Of a stretch of DNA of 64,000 nucleotides, positions 1-13,321 are shown in pieces. Position 1 is the first letter of the stretch. Each line of letters opens with the position of its first letter. Under the pieces are notes generated by a model. It made no database searches and was not told where the DNA came from. It saw only the letters and a program-made list of their open reading frames with translations. Made by a program: the position numbers and the translations under genes. The DNA comes from Cyclina sinensis (lineage: Eukaryota > Mollusca > Bivalvia > Venerida > Veneridae), in assembly GCA_012932295.1 (NCBI GenBank), contig JAAONU010000019.1, positions 23,197,908-23,261,907 on the forward strand. The letters are read 5' to 3'.

Positions 1-2202
1 TCCATAGGGTGGCCATGATAATGCCTGATTATTTTTTGTGTGAGCTGTTTGTAGACAATTTCAGGGCAAAAAAAAGATTATGTTATGGTATATGGTTAAT
101 GTTGATTGATAGGATTATGGTAAAATCAAGTGAAATAATTTGGATTTCAGGATATTGTAGTAAAACATACTTGCATTTTGAGCAACAAATTTAGAAGAAA
201 AAAAATCCCAACTCAAAATAAGTTTAAGCAAGCCAATGAAATAGTCAGTCTCTGAAATGGTTTGCAGACAAGGAATTAAGCAATGCCAGAACTTAACTTC
301 CACTGTTTTGCTTACACCTGAATGTCAGTATTGATTTTAAACATGAAGTGAAACAATTGAATTTCAAGATTTAAAAGAAAGGTCGATTGATTGGTAGGGT
401 TCAGTGTGTATCACACTCTGGAACAATTAACGGTTTTCATTAATTAACAAATACTGATGTGATTTACATTTTGTTAGGCAGCGAGTTATCAGTCAAAACA
501 GGTGATATCAGTAGAACTGTAAATCAGCATAATTAGATATCATTTTGCCAGGGAAGGTTTTCATCAGCGTAAGGTTTTGGAAAAAGAGCACAATAAGACC
601 TGACTAAAGCAACAAGTCTGGGAGAATAAGAAAAGTAGCAAGATACTTGTAATCAGACATTTTACATTGACAAAGACATAGAATATGTCGAAGACAGTAG
701 AATTATACATGTATATACAGGATTGGTGACTTGTTTGCACACATTTGATTGATGCTATAGTATGTGTATAAAATGGAAACTTTTGACAACTAAACAGAGG
801 AACTAGACCTTTTTAGTTCTTTGTGCAATGATTTAAGAGCATTATAATGAAGTTACACCATTCACAAGAGTTTACATGTGTTCAGGGCCATAACAGTAAT
901 CATGTTGTTCGCAGTTAGTTTATTACGTTACCCATGAAAACAAGTGTTGTCTTTAAGAAGTCTAGAAATTGTAAGTCTGGTCATGTGATGAAAATGAAAA
1001 CTTTTTGATTTGTGTGATAGTAAAATTATTACTTTAGCTGGTTTATAAAATTGGTGAAAAATTTTGGCTGAACTGTTTCATAATATGTTGCAGATTTGAT
1101 AGCAGCTTAGACACTTGAGTTAGAGATCATTTTACCTTTGGAAACCTTTGGACTTGTTCAACATTCAGTTTGATCAAAAGACCCATTTAGCATTTATTAT
1201 TGAGAACTAACTGACTGATCAACTGTGAAGATTATTATAGTACTAAATAGATACTCTGCAAATCTGGTTATCTCATTCCCAACCCAAGAGAAAAGTGTTA
1301 TGTAAAAATCCCGGTGGTAGGAGTTTGTAGCAGAATCCAAGATCTTCTGGCAAATAAAATCTGGCCAAGTTTATTTCCAAACTCATGGACTCCATCAAAG
1401 TCTGGCCTGAAGGGAATCTTATGCAGTTCAAAGCTCTCTGTATGCCCATAGCCATATTGAAAGTGATTTAAATAGTTTAGTTAATTGCTGGTATGAGTGA
1501 GGATGCAAGTGTTCCATTTGAGAGTGAATTGATTTAATGTTATCATTCATTAAGAAGCTGTTAAAAGGAAGACTTCAAGAAATTTTGATAAAGGAGTGGG
1601 TACTGTAATATTTTAATTTCTAGGTAGTCATTGTGTTTGACATGCATACCAGAATCCCACTGTAATTTAATCCATTTCAGTCTTGGTTAAAACGTAATCA
1701 GTTTAAATTAATTGCAAAAAGATGAAAAACTAACATTTCAGCTGTAGCATATTTCAGCATTATCACACAAAACTGACAGAATGCTGTCTCTTTATGATTT
1801 GCTTCGGAAATAAAAAAAAGAAAATAAACTGAAGCTGTTGTTAATAGAAACATTGACAGTAAATTAGGAGCTAAACATGTTAAAGTTTCATGAAATCCCT
1901 AATTTCTTTAAATTTCAGTTTATATATTACTTTATTTGTTAAAAACTTTGGGGGAGTGAACTAGAGAATAATGATTCTTGTTATTTCAAGTTTAAAGAAC
2001 ACCGTGAATAGTTTTATTTTTCCAGACCTCACAAAAGCTGCTCTTTATATTCATAGTTAGATGTCAGCCAGCAAAAACACAGTACACTGAAGACATTTTT
2101 GAAGTTCAGCTATAGTGTTAGGTAAATAGAAACATTTATTTTAGCAATGAAAGGCAACAACTAGCAATATAAAATATGTAACTGTGAATTTTGAAATTTC
2201 AG
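1..2202 (+). other. Intron of the RPAIN-like gene or upstream flank
   Basis: AT-rich sequence without a supportable exon. It ends in the acceptor ttgaaatttcag just before the first recognised exon at 2203. The N-terminal exon expected for this family, with a SPPWKE...RC motif, was looked for here by eye and not found, so it probably lies upstream of the window. Confidence 0.6.
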
Positions 2203-5200
2203 AATGATGAAAACTTTGACTTCAACATAGATCAGATACTTGACAAGTTTGAAGATATACAGGCTGATCTTAGACAAGAAGGTTTGTACATGTTTAAATA
2301 TATTCAAGGGCAAGGTTTGATAAACATTAGGAAAAAAAGGATAATAAAAACATTAGAAATTTATCAAAAGTATCAGTTTTGCAATGTCTTTCACTATTTA
2401 GCCAGTATCTTTTTTAGCTCACCTGAGCGTATGCGTATGCTAGCGTATGCTAGTCCATTTTCAACCAAACTCAATAGAAATGTTACTTATATTGCCCTTT
2501 CCTAGAATTGCTCGAACTGTTTTGCTGTGTTGCACATAAGGGCTGCAAAAAGTTAGAATAGAATAAAAAACGAACATGTTTCTAACCTGTTTTTCTCTCT
2601 TCAAGAAATGCGAATGTTGGAGGAATATTCAAATTATGAACAAAGTTTATTGCTGGAGGAAAAGTCCTTGTGCTGTGCTATTGATAAACTCTCAACTGAA
2701 GAAGTCATCTGTCCCATGTGTAAAAAGTAAGTGAATTATTTGTCTCTGTTAATTTAAATGTGACTGTTTTTGTCTGACTTTCATGGGAAATGTTCGAAAA
2801 ACTACGTCAGTTGTATATTATGGTAATGGCTTTCTATTTTACTTAATGTCCAGAGGATTGGGAAATAAAGCAGTTGGCAAAGTTTTGATTTTTTGCCAAT
2901 AACTGACAATGATCAATTTGTTGGCATTGTTTGAACTTGGAACGTATGACCAAATACTTTTCCATTAAAACCCAAAATATATACTTTAGTATTAGAGTTA
3001 CCTGCTTCACTGAAATAATTAGTTTTAAAGTTATAATAGTCCAAGCAATCTGATGAAGTACACGATTTCCCTATGGTTAATGTGGCGATTTTTAGGATAT
3101 GATTTTAATCAGATTTGTTGTCCAAGTGACCCCTGGAAATTAGAACAAATTGAATTTGCATAAATGTGTATTCTCAGAAAATACAAACATAAACAGTCTT
3201 TTTACTTAAATATTTATGCGATGAAACAGCTTTTCAGCCTGAATATTGTTTAAAAAATGTTCACTTATGAATAAAATTAAGAAACACTGTAACAGTAAGA
3301 TTCCATATATTTTTTTATCATTGATATATATTTTTTAAGTGAAATAAGCCTATGTTATCTAATTGATATAATTTCCTAACATTGACTGTGTTTGCAGCAT
3401 TTATCTTGAAAGGCATCTTGGTCATTTTGCCCACTAATATAACATTTAAATTCACTGCTACAAAAGGCCAGCAATCGTTGAGACCAGGCTCAGCATAAGT
3501 CCATGTTATTACAACTTTTCTTAGCAGCAAGGCAGACTTGTCTTAACAATGTTGCTGGGGAACGGTTAAATGGTTTTGGCTTTTGCATCTTTTTTCGTGT
3601 ATGAATCTACCAATAATAGCTTTGATAAATATACACAGTTAAAATGAAACACATTGTAACCAACAACAGACCTGAACGTTTTTATATAAAAGCAGTTTTA
3701 GTCTTATTTCGTCTTTTCTGCTAGCATAAAGTACTTAACAAAAGGGTGATTGTTTTTATTGCACCTGATAATTTTTTTGTATTGCCATTTGCTCAGTAGT
3801 GTTTTAGCGCTACTTGATGATAATGATGTGATCATGTACATGTAAACCAGAAAACATGTATTGTATGTCTTTATTATAGGAACACTCTTCTAACCAATAA
3901 ATCTGTGATATTTTGTCGCTGTGGTCTGCGTATCAATACAGAGGTATGAGATTTGTTTTGTTGCTTTTTGTTAATGTGTAGATGATCTAATTGGTATCTG
4001 ACATTTATGGTTGATGATTACACTAGACTGTTTTTGTAAAACATGTCCCCAGTGTAATGATTACCGAGATATTGTAGCAATGGAAGACTGTATAATGAGT
4101 ATAAGGTTATGAGTTTTGACATGCTAAATTTTCTCTCTTTTTGTTCTTCCCCTGGGAAGGTATGTTTAGTGGTTTTATGTGTCATGTCAGAGATGCAATA
4201 TTTGAATGTTTGTCAGATTTTTTTGTAAGATACCAGGTAAATTGTGAGCGAAGTTAAAAATATATGGATATTGATTGTTTTGTGGAACAAACAGAAATAA
4301 ATACAGAAAACATCAGTTGCTGACAAGACTTAATATTTACAGTGATTAACTTTACCATTCAATGGTCCTATAATTTCATTTTCTAATAGTAAACCGCTCT
4401 ATTTTTGAAAGCACCTAAAACATGTCAGTGAGTTTGAGATTTTTCATAGGATTACCTCTTATTAAATGAAAAATCTTTTAAGCCTGACGTGACATTTAAT
4501 AACCAAGAGCTAGTTATTCTCAAAGTCACATAAGGCGAATAGGGTAATTAACATCCCCGACAGTCTCAGGCCTTTATCCACAATTGCAGCAATGTATGGT
4601 TCATGTATATTTTATCAACCTACAGTCTTAGCATGGTCTGCATTGTTTGCTTATATTCACTTAGAAAGTTTTTAATTCATATCAAATAAATAATTAATGG
4701 CATTGTCCCAGTTGAATGATAAAGTCCATTTTAGAAATTAAGCAGGATACATGTTTTAGATTACTTACCCTTTGTTAGGAAATGAATTACCTTCTGATAG
4801 TTCGAGTCTCGTTTGCTATTCCAGCAAGACAGTCTAACTCTGAGTAACGTGAAGCAGATGTTGAATACTGGCTTGGAACAGCATGGAGAACAGTGTGATT
4901 GTGAACCTGTGTACTCAGTTGTGTCTGAAACAGGAATCACCAATCTGCTAATGACTTGTCCTGTAAGTGTCATGTGACTGAGTAGGGCATTGAGCAGTTG
5001 TCCGAAAATATAGAATAATTACTAGTAATCTGCTCACTATATTGACTTCAGTTGATAACTTTTTGTCTAGTGAGGATAATCTAGGACAAAAGTTGATATG
5101 TTCACCATCTTGATAACTTGCTATCTTGTAAGGTACATTTGAGACAGGTTCCTTGTGAATGTCCGTATTTAAATTGCCAGTAAAATATTGCAATTGGCCA

Positions 5201-5831
5201 ATGAAAATGTCTGTCCACAGGTAGTTATATTCATAGGTAATTATTATGAAGACCCAGTCATTTAATTCAGGCGATCAGAATTTTGATCACGAAATTTCAT
5301 TTAAATTTACTAATTAGTAGATTAAATTTACATTTACACATGATGAGAATTTTTGTACATGCATTAGATAAAGAATTGGCAGGCACTTGAGTAAAAAGAA
5401 ATCCAGTTTTATTATCATAAATTTTTGTGACAATTCTTTTGATCAAATGCTTTTGTTTGATCAGCCCAGGTATATTATTTATTGGATATTTAGACAGATG
5501 TAATCCGAAATGTCAGTGATCAGACAATCACAGGAAATACAAACTCAGCATCTGTTTAGCAATTATGAGGTTCTGTTCAATATAGTGCAGCTTTGAATGA
5601 TGCAATAAAATATATTGAACACATTATGTAAACAGTGTAAACTCTGGCTTCATTGATAGAGAAACATATAGAGTCAACTGTTATAAAACTATAAACACTT
5701 GATCAAAGCAGGCACATTTGTATCTATTTGTTATATGTTTATACATGTGCATGTTTCAGGACTGTGATTGGATTATATGTTTATACATGTGCGTGTTTCA
5801 GGACTGTGATTGGATGTCTGTTGTGATATAG
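2203..5831 (+). CDS. RPAIN: RPA-interacting protein (RIP-alpha), 5' end outside window
   Basis: The family carries replication protein A into the nucleus. Five exons are seen: 2203-2281, 2606-2726, 3880-3943, 4825-4962 and 5760-5831, all with AG/GT borders and matching phases (1, 2, 0, 0). Together they give 157 residues, or 143 with the second acceptor of the last exon. The first two exons encode an acidic, probably helical middle region (QADLRQEE, MRMLEEYSNYEQ). The rest is the C-terminal zinc-binding region: CPMCKK, then FCRCGLRI, then EQHGEQCDCEP, then LLMTCPDCDWMSVVI at the end, the same cysteine order and the same short hydrophobic terminus as vertebrate RPAIN. The importin-binding N-terminal exon is missing from the window. 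The last exon has two in-frame acceptors, at 5760 and 5802, created by a 42-base tandem duplication. The 3' UTR runs to about 6320. The family call is firm; isoform use is unknown. Confidence 0.88.
5731..5814 (+). repeat. 42-base tandem duplication spanning the last splice acceptor of RPAIN
   Basis: Copies at 5731-5772 and 5773-5814 differ at one base (a or g before tgtttcag). Each holds polypyrimidine-poor intron end, the acceptor tgtttcag and the start of the exon (GACTGTGATTGGA). Because 42 is a multiple of three, both acceptors keep the reading frame. Confidence 0.95.
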
Positions 5832-6296
5832 ATTGAAGCCACACCTACCTGACTGCATGCCCTGTTGTGTTCATTAATATTCATTTACCACTGATGTGGA
5901 AGAAAATTTCTGACAGGACAAGAAAACTTTCCTCAGCTTCAGACTTGACTTCATTAATTCATGAGACAATTGATGGACTATTGAAAGCAGAGAAAACATT
6001 GATAAATGTAAATACCACAAAATAGTTTGTTAAAATATTTCAACAGTTGTATAAATTCAACAAGTTCTGATAATCTTTCTATGAAGTGTAAGAAATGAAA
6101 AAAAGAATGTAAAACTTTCTTCAAATCTTTGTCCTGAAATTTGGTCCTTTATGTCACATCTGACTGAAAATGGTTTTAATTCATACTCTGAATCAATATT
6201 ACATGAAAGATGCAAATGTAGATAGTATTGTAAATAGGATGTAACATTGATGAAAATTCTGTGATGTTATTATTATGTAAATATTGTGTTAACTAA

Positions 6297-6302
6297 AATA
6301 AA
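6297..6302 (+). promoter_or_regulatory. Poly(A) signal AATAAA of the RPAIN-like gene
   Basis: AATAAA lies 466 bases after the stop codon at 5829-5831, at the end of an AT-rich stretch with no other gene. It is the clearest signal downstream of the last exon; cleavage would fall near 6315-6325. Confidence 0.55.
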
Positions 6303-6322
6303 AAAAACACATGTATATCTTT

Positions 6323-9230
6323 GTTGAACATATGCTGTCTTGTATTGTTACTGAAACCTAGTTTTATATTATAATGCTATTGAATATACACTTCACAATT
6401 TAGCACCTCAGAAGCCTGGTTTTATCTTCTGGTGTTTTATTCCCAGTATTAACAAAAGTTTGGTGGTAAAATGTACATTTTACTGTAGAAGCCACTGGGA
6501 TGGAAACCTAGAACAAAGATCTAGTGTCTGAACAAAATCTGTGTTATTACAATTTTTCTTGCAGAGAGCATCTTTGCAACTGTTAGAAAAAGTCTACTGG
6601 AGAACTGCCTCATTTGAAGGCTTTTTAAAAAGCATCTTTTTCCATAGCTTGCCTTAGAAACTAAACAATGATTCTTGTAAATAATTTGATTTTCTGTCAT
6701 TTCTTCAGGCTAATGAATTGTGCAATGTTAGAAGTTTTTGCAGGATCAGTTATCAAAACAAAATATTGGGTGTTTATTTTAAGTGACTTAAATATGATAT
6801 AAAAGACAATATATGATTATTTTAAGTGAATTAAAACACTGGACAGTTTAAAAAAAATGAATTTGTCACTGTACACATGGGCCTTACATGAACTTGATAT
6901 GTATAATACAGGTTATTACAGACCACATCTATATATGTTCAGAAGATACCTTTCACTGTTAAATTGTATTTAAGTAATTGGGTCATACTAAGTCTTAAAG
7001 TTTCATCACAAAATTCTGTAAGAATTTCTAAAAGGTTATATAATTTTATATTGACCAAATTAAGGAGACACATTGTAAAGGTGTCTTCCAGAAATAGAGT
7101 TTTTTGTTTATGGGTAGTTTCTTATTATAAATGTCATGGTAAAAATATCTGTAGGAAGGTCTCTGCATGGGGTTATACGGCTTCCTAATATTATAAAAAG
7201 GTATTTCTAAATGAGTAGTAAAGACTATACCAAGAAATAAATTGTATAATGTTTATTTTTGTAAAGTTAAAGAGTCTGATGTGTAATATTTAAAGTAGTT
7301 TAAGATAACAGTCATGTGTAACACAAAATTCATGATTGTGAAGTGTAAAAGTATGACAAACTATTCACTTAAGTTGCTAGTCTAGAGAACATCATTTTAT
7401 TTTAGCTGATCTTGGGCATAGTCAATAAAAATTTACTAATCAACAACAGATGCGAAACTTTCCTTTTCACTTTTAACCCAATAAATATTTACTGACAGAC
7501 CAAGATGAAATATAATGAGCAAAATGATTTCCAGTTCTGCATGTATGTTTACTATCTTGTAAAAATTGGGGAAAAACAGTTCTGTAAAATGAGAAGAATT
7601 GTTTCAATGTACTGTAGTACAGTGATTACAAACTTTGGTAACACTGCATTTTGTACTGTTGACATGGCATGTTAAGTGTGCAAACACAATTAAATTTTCC
7701 TTTAGACAGCCCTATAGACACTCCTTTCCTTAATTAAAGTTCACAGAATTGATTAACTGCAGAATTACATCAATTTCCATAAAAGAGCAACTGCCACGGA
7801 AACCTTCCTTAGAATATAGATTTAATTTTGTGATAAAATGTTACATTTCATTTGTAATTATACTGCAAAAATTAAGATTATTTATCTTGTATAATTATTG
7901 TTAACTTTCTAGTTTCAAATCAATTATTTTGAATCTCATTTTATCTGTTTTAAACTACTCTTGTGTGGAAAACATTCTATTTCTTAAGATCTTTCTCTCT
8001 CTTTATATTGGTAGGTTTTGTGGGGAAGGGGGGTGGGGGTGGTTAAAATAAACTTTTAAAGGGGGTTGGTCCATTTTGAAAGTAAACTCCTGAGGAGGGA
8101 TGTATGTTTTACTCAAGTGACCCTTAAAATGTTGCACTTAACACACAAAAAATTGGTGTCCAGAGGGCAAAGTGTGTCATGTTTTTTGAAATAGATACAA
8201 GAACGTTTTCTCTTAAGATTTTTGTTATCATGCTTATTTTTTCTGCAATTTTTAATTGGATTGACTTGGAACTTCAAAAAGATGTTAAGGGACATTAGAT
8301 CTCCAAGAAAGATAACTCTTGACAGAAAATTAGAATTTTGGTTATGTTTTGCATCCCAAGAAAAATTGATTACAGTTTTGAATGTTAGTGTTTATGGTGC
8401 ATAATTTTTTATAAGCAGTAATGATTATTGTTTACAATACTTTACTAAGGTCGTCAGTGGCATTAAACAAGCAAGGTAGATAACTCTTGACCAAATTAAA
8501 TGCAAATTTTGACCCTTTTTTGACTTGGACAATTTTATTTAAAATTGTGGACAAATTTCTAGATTTGTCTGATGTTGTCTTTCATATAAAGATCTTACAT
8601 AATGCCACATAGTGTTTTTAGTACCTCTGTTTCATTATATCAAGTGGTTCATTTAGTATTCTGTTACATTATGCCTCCTGATTTATTTACTACACTTTTT
8701 TCATTATCAGCTTTACTAGGCACAGAATAACATCTCTCAAACCTTAACAGAAATGAGAACGGTTTGCAAATCATTCAAATATCCCTGGTCTGATTCAGGT
8801 TGTTTTTTAAACAAAAAAACAAAACAGTTCCTTGCCATGGTTTCATTGTCATTTAATTCAGACATGTTATGCCCAAAAACCCCTCCCCAGAAAGGTAAAC
8901 GATACTAACAAACGTGCAACATTTAATTTTCATGCCAAAAAAAAGGAACATTACAAATATCTTAGTTTAAACATATTTGACTGCATGTTATTTGCATACA
9001 TATTTTTTTTGTTACAAAGAAAATACACCTTTAGCAAAAGGGTTTGTCCAAAAGTTCTAATAACATTACAAGACACCCCTTTCTTCTAATATATATATAT
9101 GATATGACACTTAATATGTATCCGGGAAAAATCGTAAATATTCAGAAGGAGGCTGCTTATATATTGCTTTCAAAAGGATCATAGGCAAACTTTATTTTTT
9201 ACACAACAGCGTCACATTGAACCTATTTAC
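6323..9230. other. Intergenic spacer, nothing recognised
   Basis: AT-rich, with only short chance open frames. A G-rich run (ggggaagggggg...) lies near 8020-8040. No exon, RNA gene or transposon protein was recognised on either strand. Confidence 0.5.
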
Positions 9231-9233
9231 TCC

Positions 9234-9952
9234 TCACGCATTCAACATAAAAATTCTTCGTTTGTCTATAGATTTAAATGTCACAAGCGACGACCCAGAA
9301 CCACGTAACATTAGGATGGGCGAGAAATCGACTGGTCTCAAGAGTTTACCACGACATCCCTGTCCAGTCAAGTAAACCTTTGACCACATATTACGGTGAG
9401 CGCGAAATATAAGATATTCCACTTCAAACCATGAAGTTAGAGCTACCGAAACGATCTCTCTGCAGGAAGCACATGTCAGAGCTCCATTCTTTCCTTCGGC
9501 GGTAACAGCGTATTCCATCATCACTATGATTCAATCCGAGGTACTATACAGTTCTACACTCCAGTCTAGTTGTTTCTAACATACATACAGAAGTATCCGG
9601 TCCTAACGCTGACGACGTTGAGCCATCAAATGCTGTCAGACATACGGACGTCTAGGTCTTGTACCATGTTCGGACAGCCTCTTTCTCAGAGATCGTGCAC
9701 TGATTCTATTGTTTGTAGGTCAAAGTGTTACGGCGACTGTTGTCGTGACTGACAAGAATCGGTAACGTAAATGTAACATCCTGAGATAACGGTCTTGTGC
9801 GGTCTTGGTCTCGTTACGCGCGGCCTGCCAGATCTACAGTGACCATCAACGGTGCCAAATGCTTGGTATCGAGCAACCTGACGTGTTATTGACACATGCG
9901 AAACACCAAAAACGTTCAGCGACGTCCAGGTTTTGCTTACTGGTTTTCCCAA
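9234..9952 (-). pseudogene. Decayed Tc1-type transposase
   Basis: Tc1/mariner transposases cut and paste their own element. Read on the minus strand from 9952 downward, the fragments follow the order of a Tc1 transposase: a helix-turn-helix part (GVSHVSITRQVARYQ) followed by a GRPRVT linker (about 9810-9930), a block ISARSLRKRLSEHG then RPRRPYV (about 9635-9710), then in another frame YRRRKEW...QRDRFG...NFMVWSGISY (about 9400-9510), then VYLTGQ...LLRPV (about 9330-9390). Stop codons and several frame changes separate these blocks, so it cannot make an active enzyme. Terminal repeats could not be placed. Base composition is more GC-rich and CpG-rich than the flanks, as expected of an inserted sequence. 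Confidence 0.85.
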
Positions 9953-10332
9953 GTCGCTTATCTTTAGACCAACACGGCATAGCTATTCCGTATAGAAACC
10001 AAAAACTAATGTGTTTTCCTTTCACTCTATAAAAGTCTTTCTATAAATGATAATAGACCTTACCTTTACATATACGATACCATGCAATGTAAAGCCAAAC
10101 TGCACGTGAAAACGAAAAGAGTAGGTCGTTTTATATGCTTCAGAGAATTCATTCGGTAATTTAGATTTACTGGTATGAACGATAGTCCGTTCATGTCATA
10201 TCACTTTTATTTGTGTATTCATTCTCTTCTTACGGAATTACTTAACAATTAGTATCGTTTTTTTTTTCTTTTTGCATGAGGATATATTAAGAACTGCCAT
10301 TAGCTAGACTCGCTTCATTCAGAATTCTTTTC

Positions 10333-10575
10333 TGAATGCATGCTGAAAAAACTTTCACCCGTTTTCAGGCCTAAACTAGAATTTTACATTATAAAAAGTC
10401 TTTATGTAAATGCAAAGTACACCAGCCAATCTTCGGTGCACAACATGATTTTTTGAAACTCTACAGATTTCTTATTGAAAAAGACCATTTTACCTTTTCA
10501 AGCGAGGGATTGACAAAAAAAGGTCCGCGAGAGAGCATAAAACAGGTGCGCGATGACGTAGTACCATTGTCAATG
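10333..10575 (+). repeat. Left arm of a long inverted repeat (pair with 13083-13321)
   Basis: About 240 bases whose reverse complement recurs at 13083-13321. Shared blocks include cacccgttttca, agaattttacattataaaaa, caccagccaatcttcggtgc and gcgcgatgacgtagta. The two arms bracket about 2.5 kb without recognisable coding sequence. Confidence 0.85.
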
Positions 10576-13082
10576 CTTCAAAAAGGTATTCTATATCCTT
10601 AGTTAAGCAGTGGAAAACAAAAGAAATAAACATATTACAACTACTTTATTGGAAACATTTTTGTTGTTGTATTTTACATGAATGAAACAAAAAGAAAACT
10701 AAAAGACTCTGTTTCACATACAAAGACAGAATATACTAAATAACGTGTGTTATTACTATGCTCTTAACGAACAATCACATTATTCAAACTACTAAATACT
10801 AAATCTCAAACCTAAAAAATATCAGGAAACACCGACGGTTTCATTAACTTGTTACAAAAACTAAATGCAAATTAGCTATGGTCACGTGGGTAGTCACGGG
10901 ACCCTAGGTAGTTTGTTATTTATTATAAACATAAACATGTCAAATGTCTTTCATAGATTAGATGCTCATCAGAACAATATACAGAGTAAGGATACTCCTT
11001 TGATATAATATTTAACAAGTGCACCTTTATATGAAAGGGCTACTAAATAGTTCAAAAACCCCATGTGAAAAGGATACTTGCTCAGTTTGATCTGAAAATT
11101 CCAATAATTTGCATAAATAACCAAATCTCACTTGTTTGTTACGGATCATAATAGCATAGTTGTTCCGAGTAAAATCGACATTTACAAGTGAGTAATTTAC
11201 AAGAAAAATGCCAGTAACAAAGATCGGAGAAAGTCTAGCAATTGGCGACAAGTTAATAAGTCATGATTTGTGCAGGTGCCATTAAAGACAGACAGACAGG
11301 GACATACTACGAAACCCATTATCCATATATTTTAGTTAAAGATACAAAACACATCAATTTTGTCTGTTTTTTTGCGACAGACTGGCTTTAAGGATAAAAT
11401 GAGAATACTCCTACAGATGAATTATTTTTGATAGATTTCGTCTTACTGGCTATGCCTGGTTTCTGTTTTTGATAATAACATTTGACATATAATGTAAAAG
11501 ACGTCATTTTATTCTCAGATCTCAGATTTAACAATTACAAAATATATCTTTGGAACGTAAAAGCCCCTCTTGATGTCTTGATTTGTTTGATAAATTACGA
11601 TTAAAATATTTTTGATATCTAATCTAGTGTTTGAACTGTCTGCCATTTGACACATTCCTTAGATGCCACCCCCACTTCACCAGTTGTTTGCCAGTCTCTT
11701 TTCAGGTGAGCGACCCAGCGATTATCTGGTCCTGTTGATTACATTTAAATAGTCTAACTGTGAGTTAATTAATTCAAATTAAAAAGAAGTATTTTTTAAA
11801 TTAAAACTTAGGGTACTTTGAACACATGGGTGTTGAATTTAGTTTCCATGACACTGATTTTTTTATATTTCTTTTTTTTGCTTTTGACGTTTTGGTTGAT
11901 GTTATTTTTTTGTGGAAAGGAAGAATATTTTGAGTATCATGCTGTTTCATCCAGTTTTTAGAATGACCAATAAAGCCTCAATGTTTTCAAATATCTACTG
12001 ACGTGTCACAAAGTGAGACCAAAGTTTCCTCACTGGATATAGAAAATGCCATTTTACGTAAAATGGTCACATTGCATTTATTGATCCGAACATTGTGAAG
12101 TCTTTTACTAGACATTAATGTTATTGAGAAAATGAGCAACCCAAATAATGTCATACTGATTAATAGCTCCGAGAATGTTGCCGCAAATTGTTTTGACATT
12201 TCGGACGTAATTTAGCGCTTTTAAGTGTCCTACTTGTTGCGTGCCACAAGGCTTTGTTTGATATGTTATCCTTGTGACTTTATTCATTGTAATGCATGTG
12301 ACAAATTTGGTTTGATTGTTTAGTGTAGGTCCAATAGATTCCTTGAAATTCTCGGACAAAGCTATATAAGATATACATACTTGCACTCCTTTTTTGTCCT
12401 AAGGAAATGGGAGGGGAAAAAAGAAAGACGAAGAGACGAAGACACTTGTCTGGTAACTAATCATTCAATATCACGAAGTTCTAAATATTTACTTGTAATT
12501 AGTATAGTAATATGTTTTTCTATAAGTTTACACAAAACAACGGAATTACGATACAGTTAAAAAGGAGTTAGGCTAGACTATTCGTATACACAAATCCTGA
12601 AAAGAAAACAAGAATCCCCAGTTGCAAAAGGGGACACTCGGGAAATTAGATAAAACGATTTTGTTCATGGAAAGCGTCGGCTGACAGAATAATGCTTTTA
12701 TGATTTGTCCTTGAGTACTTTTACTGCTGGAATATTTTGACGGAAAAGAGAGATATTAAATGCTTTCATCCATCACGCATCTACTCGATAAGTATTGTTT
12801 TATTTAAAGCATTTGCATTTTGTTGGATAAATTCCTTTGGGAGCGCCAATAATAACTAAAGGATATGGGATATTGCAAACGTTTGGATCAAAATGCAGCG
12901 GCTCTGTTAGAGCACATTGTAGAACGATTATCGTTTTTTTCTGATCACTGTATCAATCCTTAGGCTAAAATTAATTTAAAATGAAAATAAAGCGTCTACA
13001 ACTTTGTTTCATGAAGGTAACTGAAATAGATTTTATCATATCCTCCTCAAAGCACAGTGAAACAAAACATACCTGTCATTTG
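10576..13082. mobile_element. Interior of a putative 3 kb non-autonomous element
   Basis: Sequence between the two inverted arms. It has no open frame that resembles a transposase. It contains one member of a dispersed repeat family near 12040-12330. Whether the whole block moved as a unit is inference from the arms only. Confidence 0.35.
12040..12330 (+). repeat. Dispersed repeat family, copy 1
   Basis: Resembles 18275-18545 and 37745-38030 through blocks such as tggtcacatt...ttattgat, gccgcaaattgttttgacatt and the tail region around tcctt...tttattcattgtaatg. Divergence is high. Confidence 0.5.
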
Positions 13083-13321
13083 CAATAGTAGGATACTACG
13101 TCATCGCGCACCTGTTTTATGCTCTCTTGCGGATCAACAATTCGTCGATTGAAAGGTAAAATGGTCTTTTTCAATAAGAAATCTGCATGTAGAGTTACAA
13201 AAAATCATGTTGTGCACCGAAGATTGGCTGGTGTGTTTTGTATTTACGTAAAGAATTTTTATAATGTAAAATTCTACTTTAGTCTTGAAAACGGGTGAAC
13301 ATTTTTTTCTAAATGCATGCC
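13083..13321 (-). repeat. Right arm of a long inverted repeat (pair with 10333-10575)
   Basis: Imperfect reverse complement of 10333-10575, showing the same blocks in opposite order: tactacgtcatcgcgc, tggtctttttcaataagaaa, gtgcaccgaagattggctgg and gaaaacgggtga. The pair may be the terminal repeats of a non-autonomous DNA transposon of about 3 kb, or two oppositely inserted copies of one short element. Confidence 0.85.
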
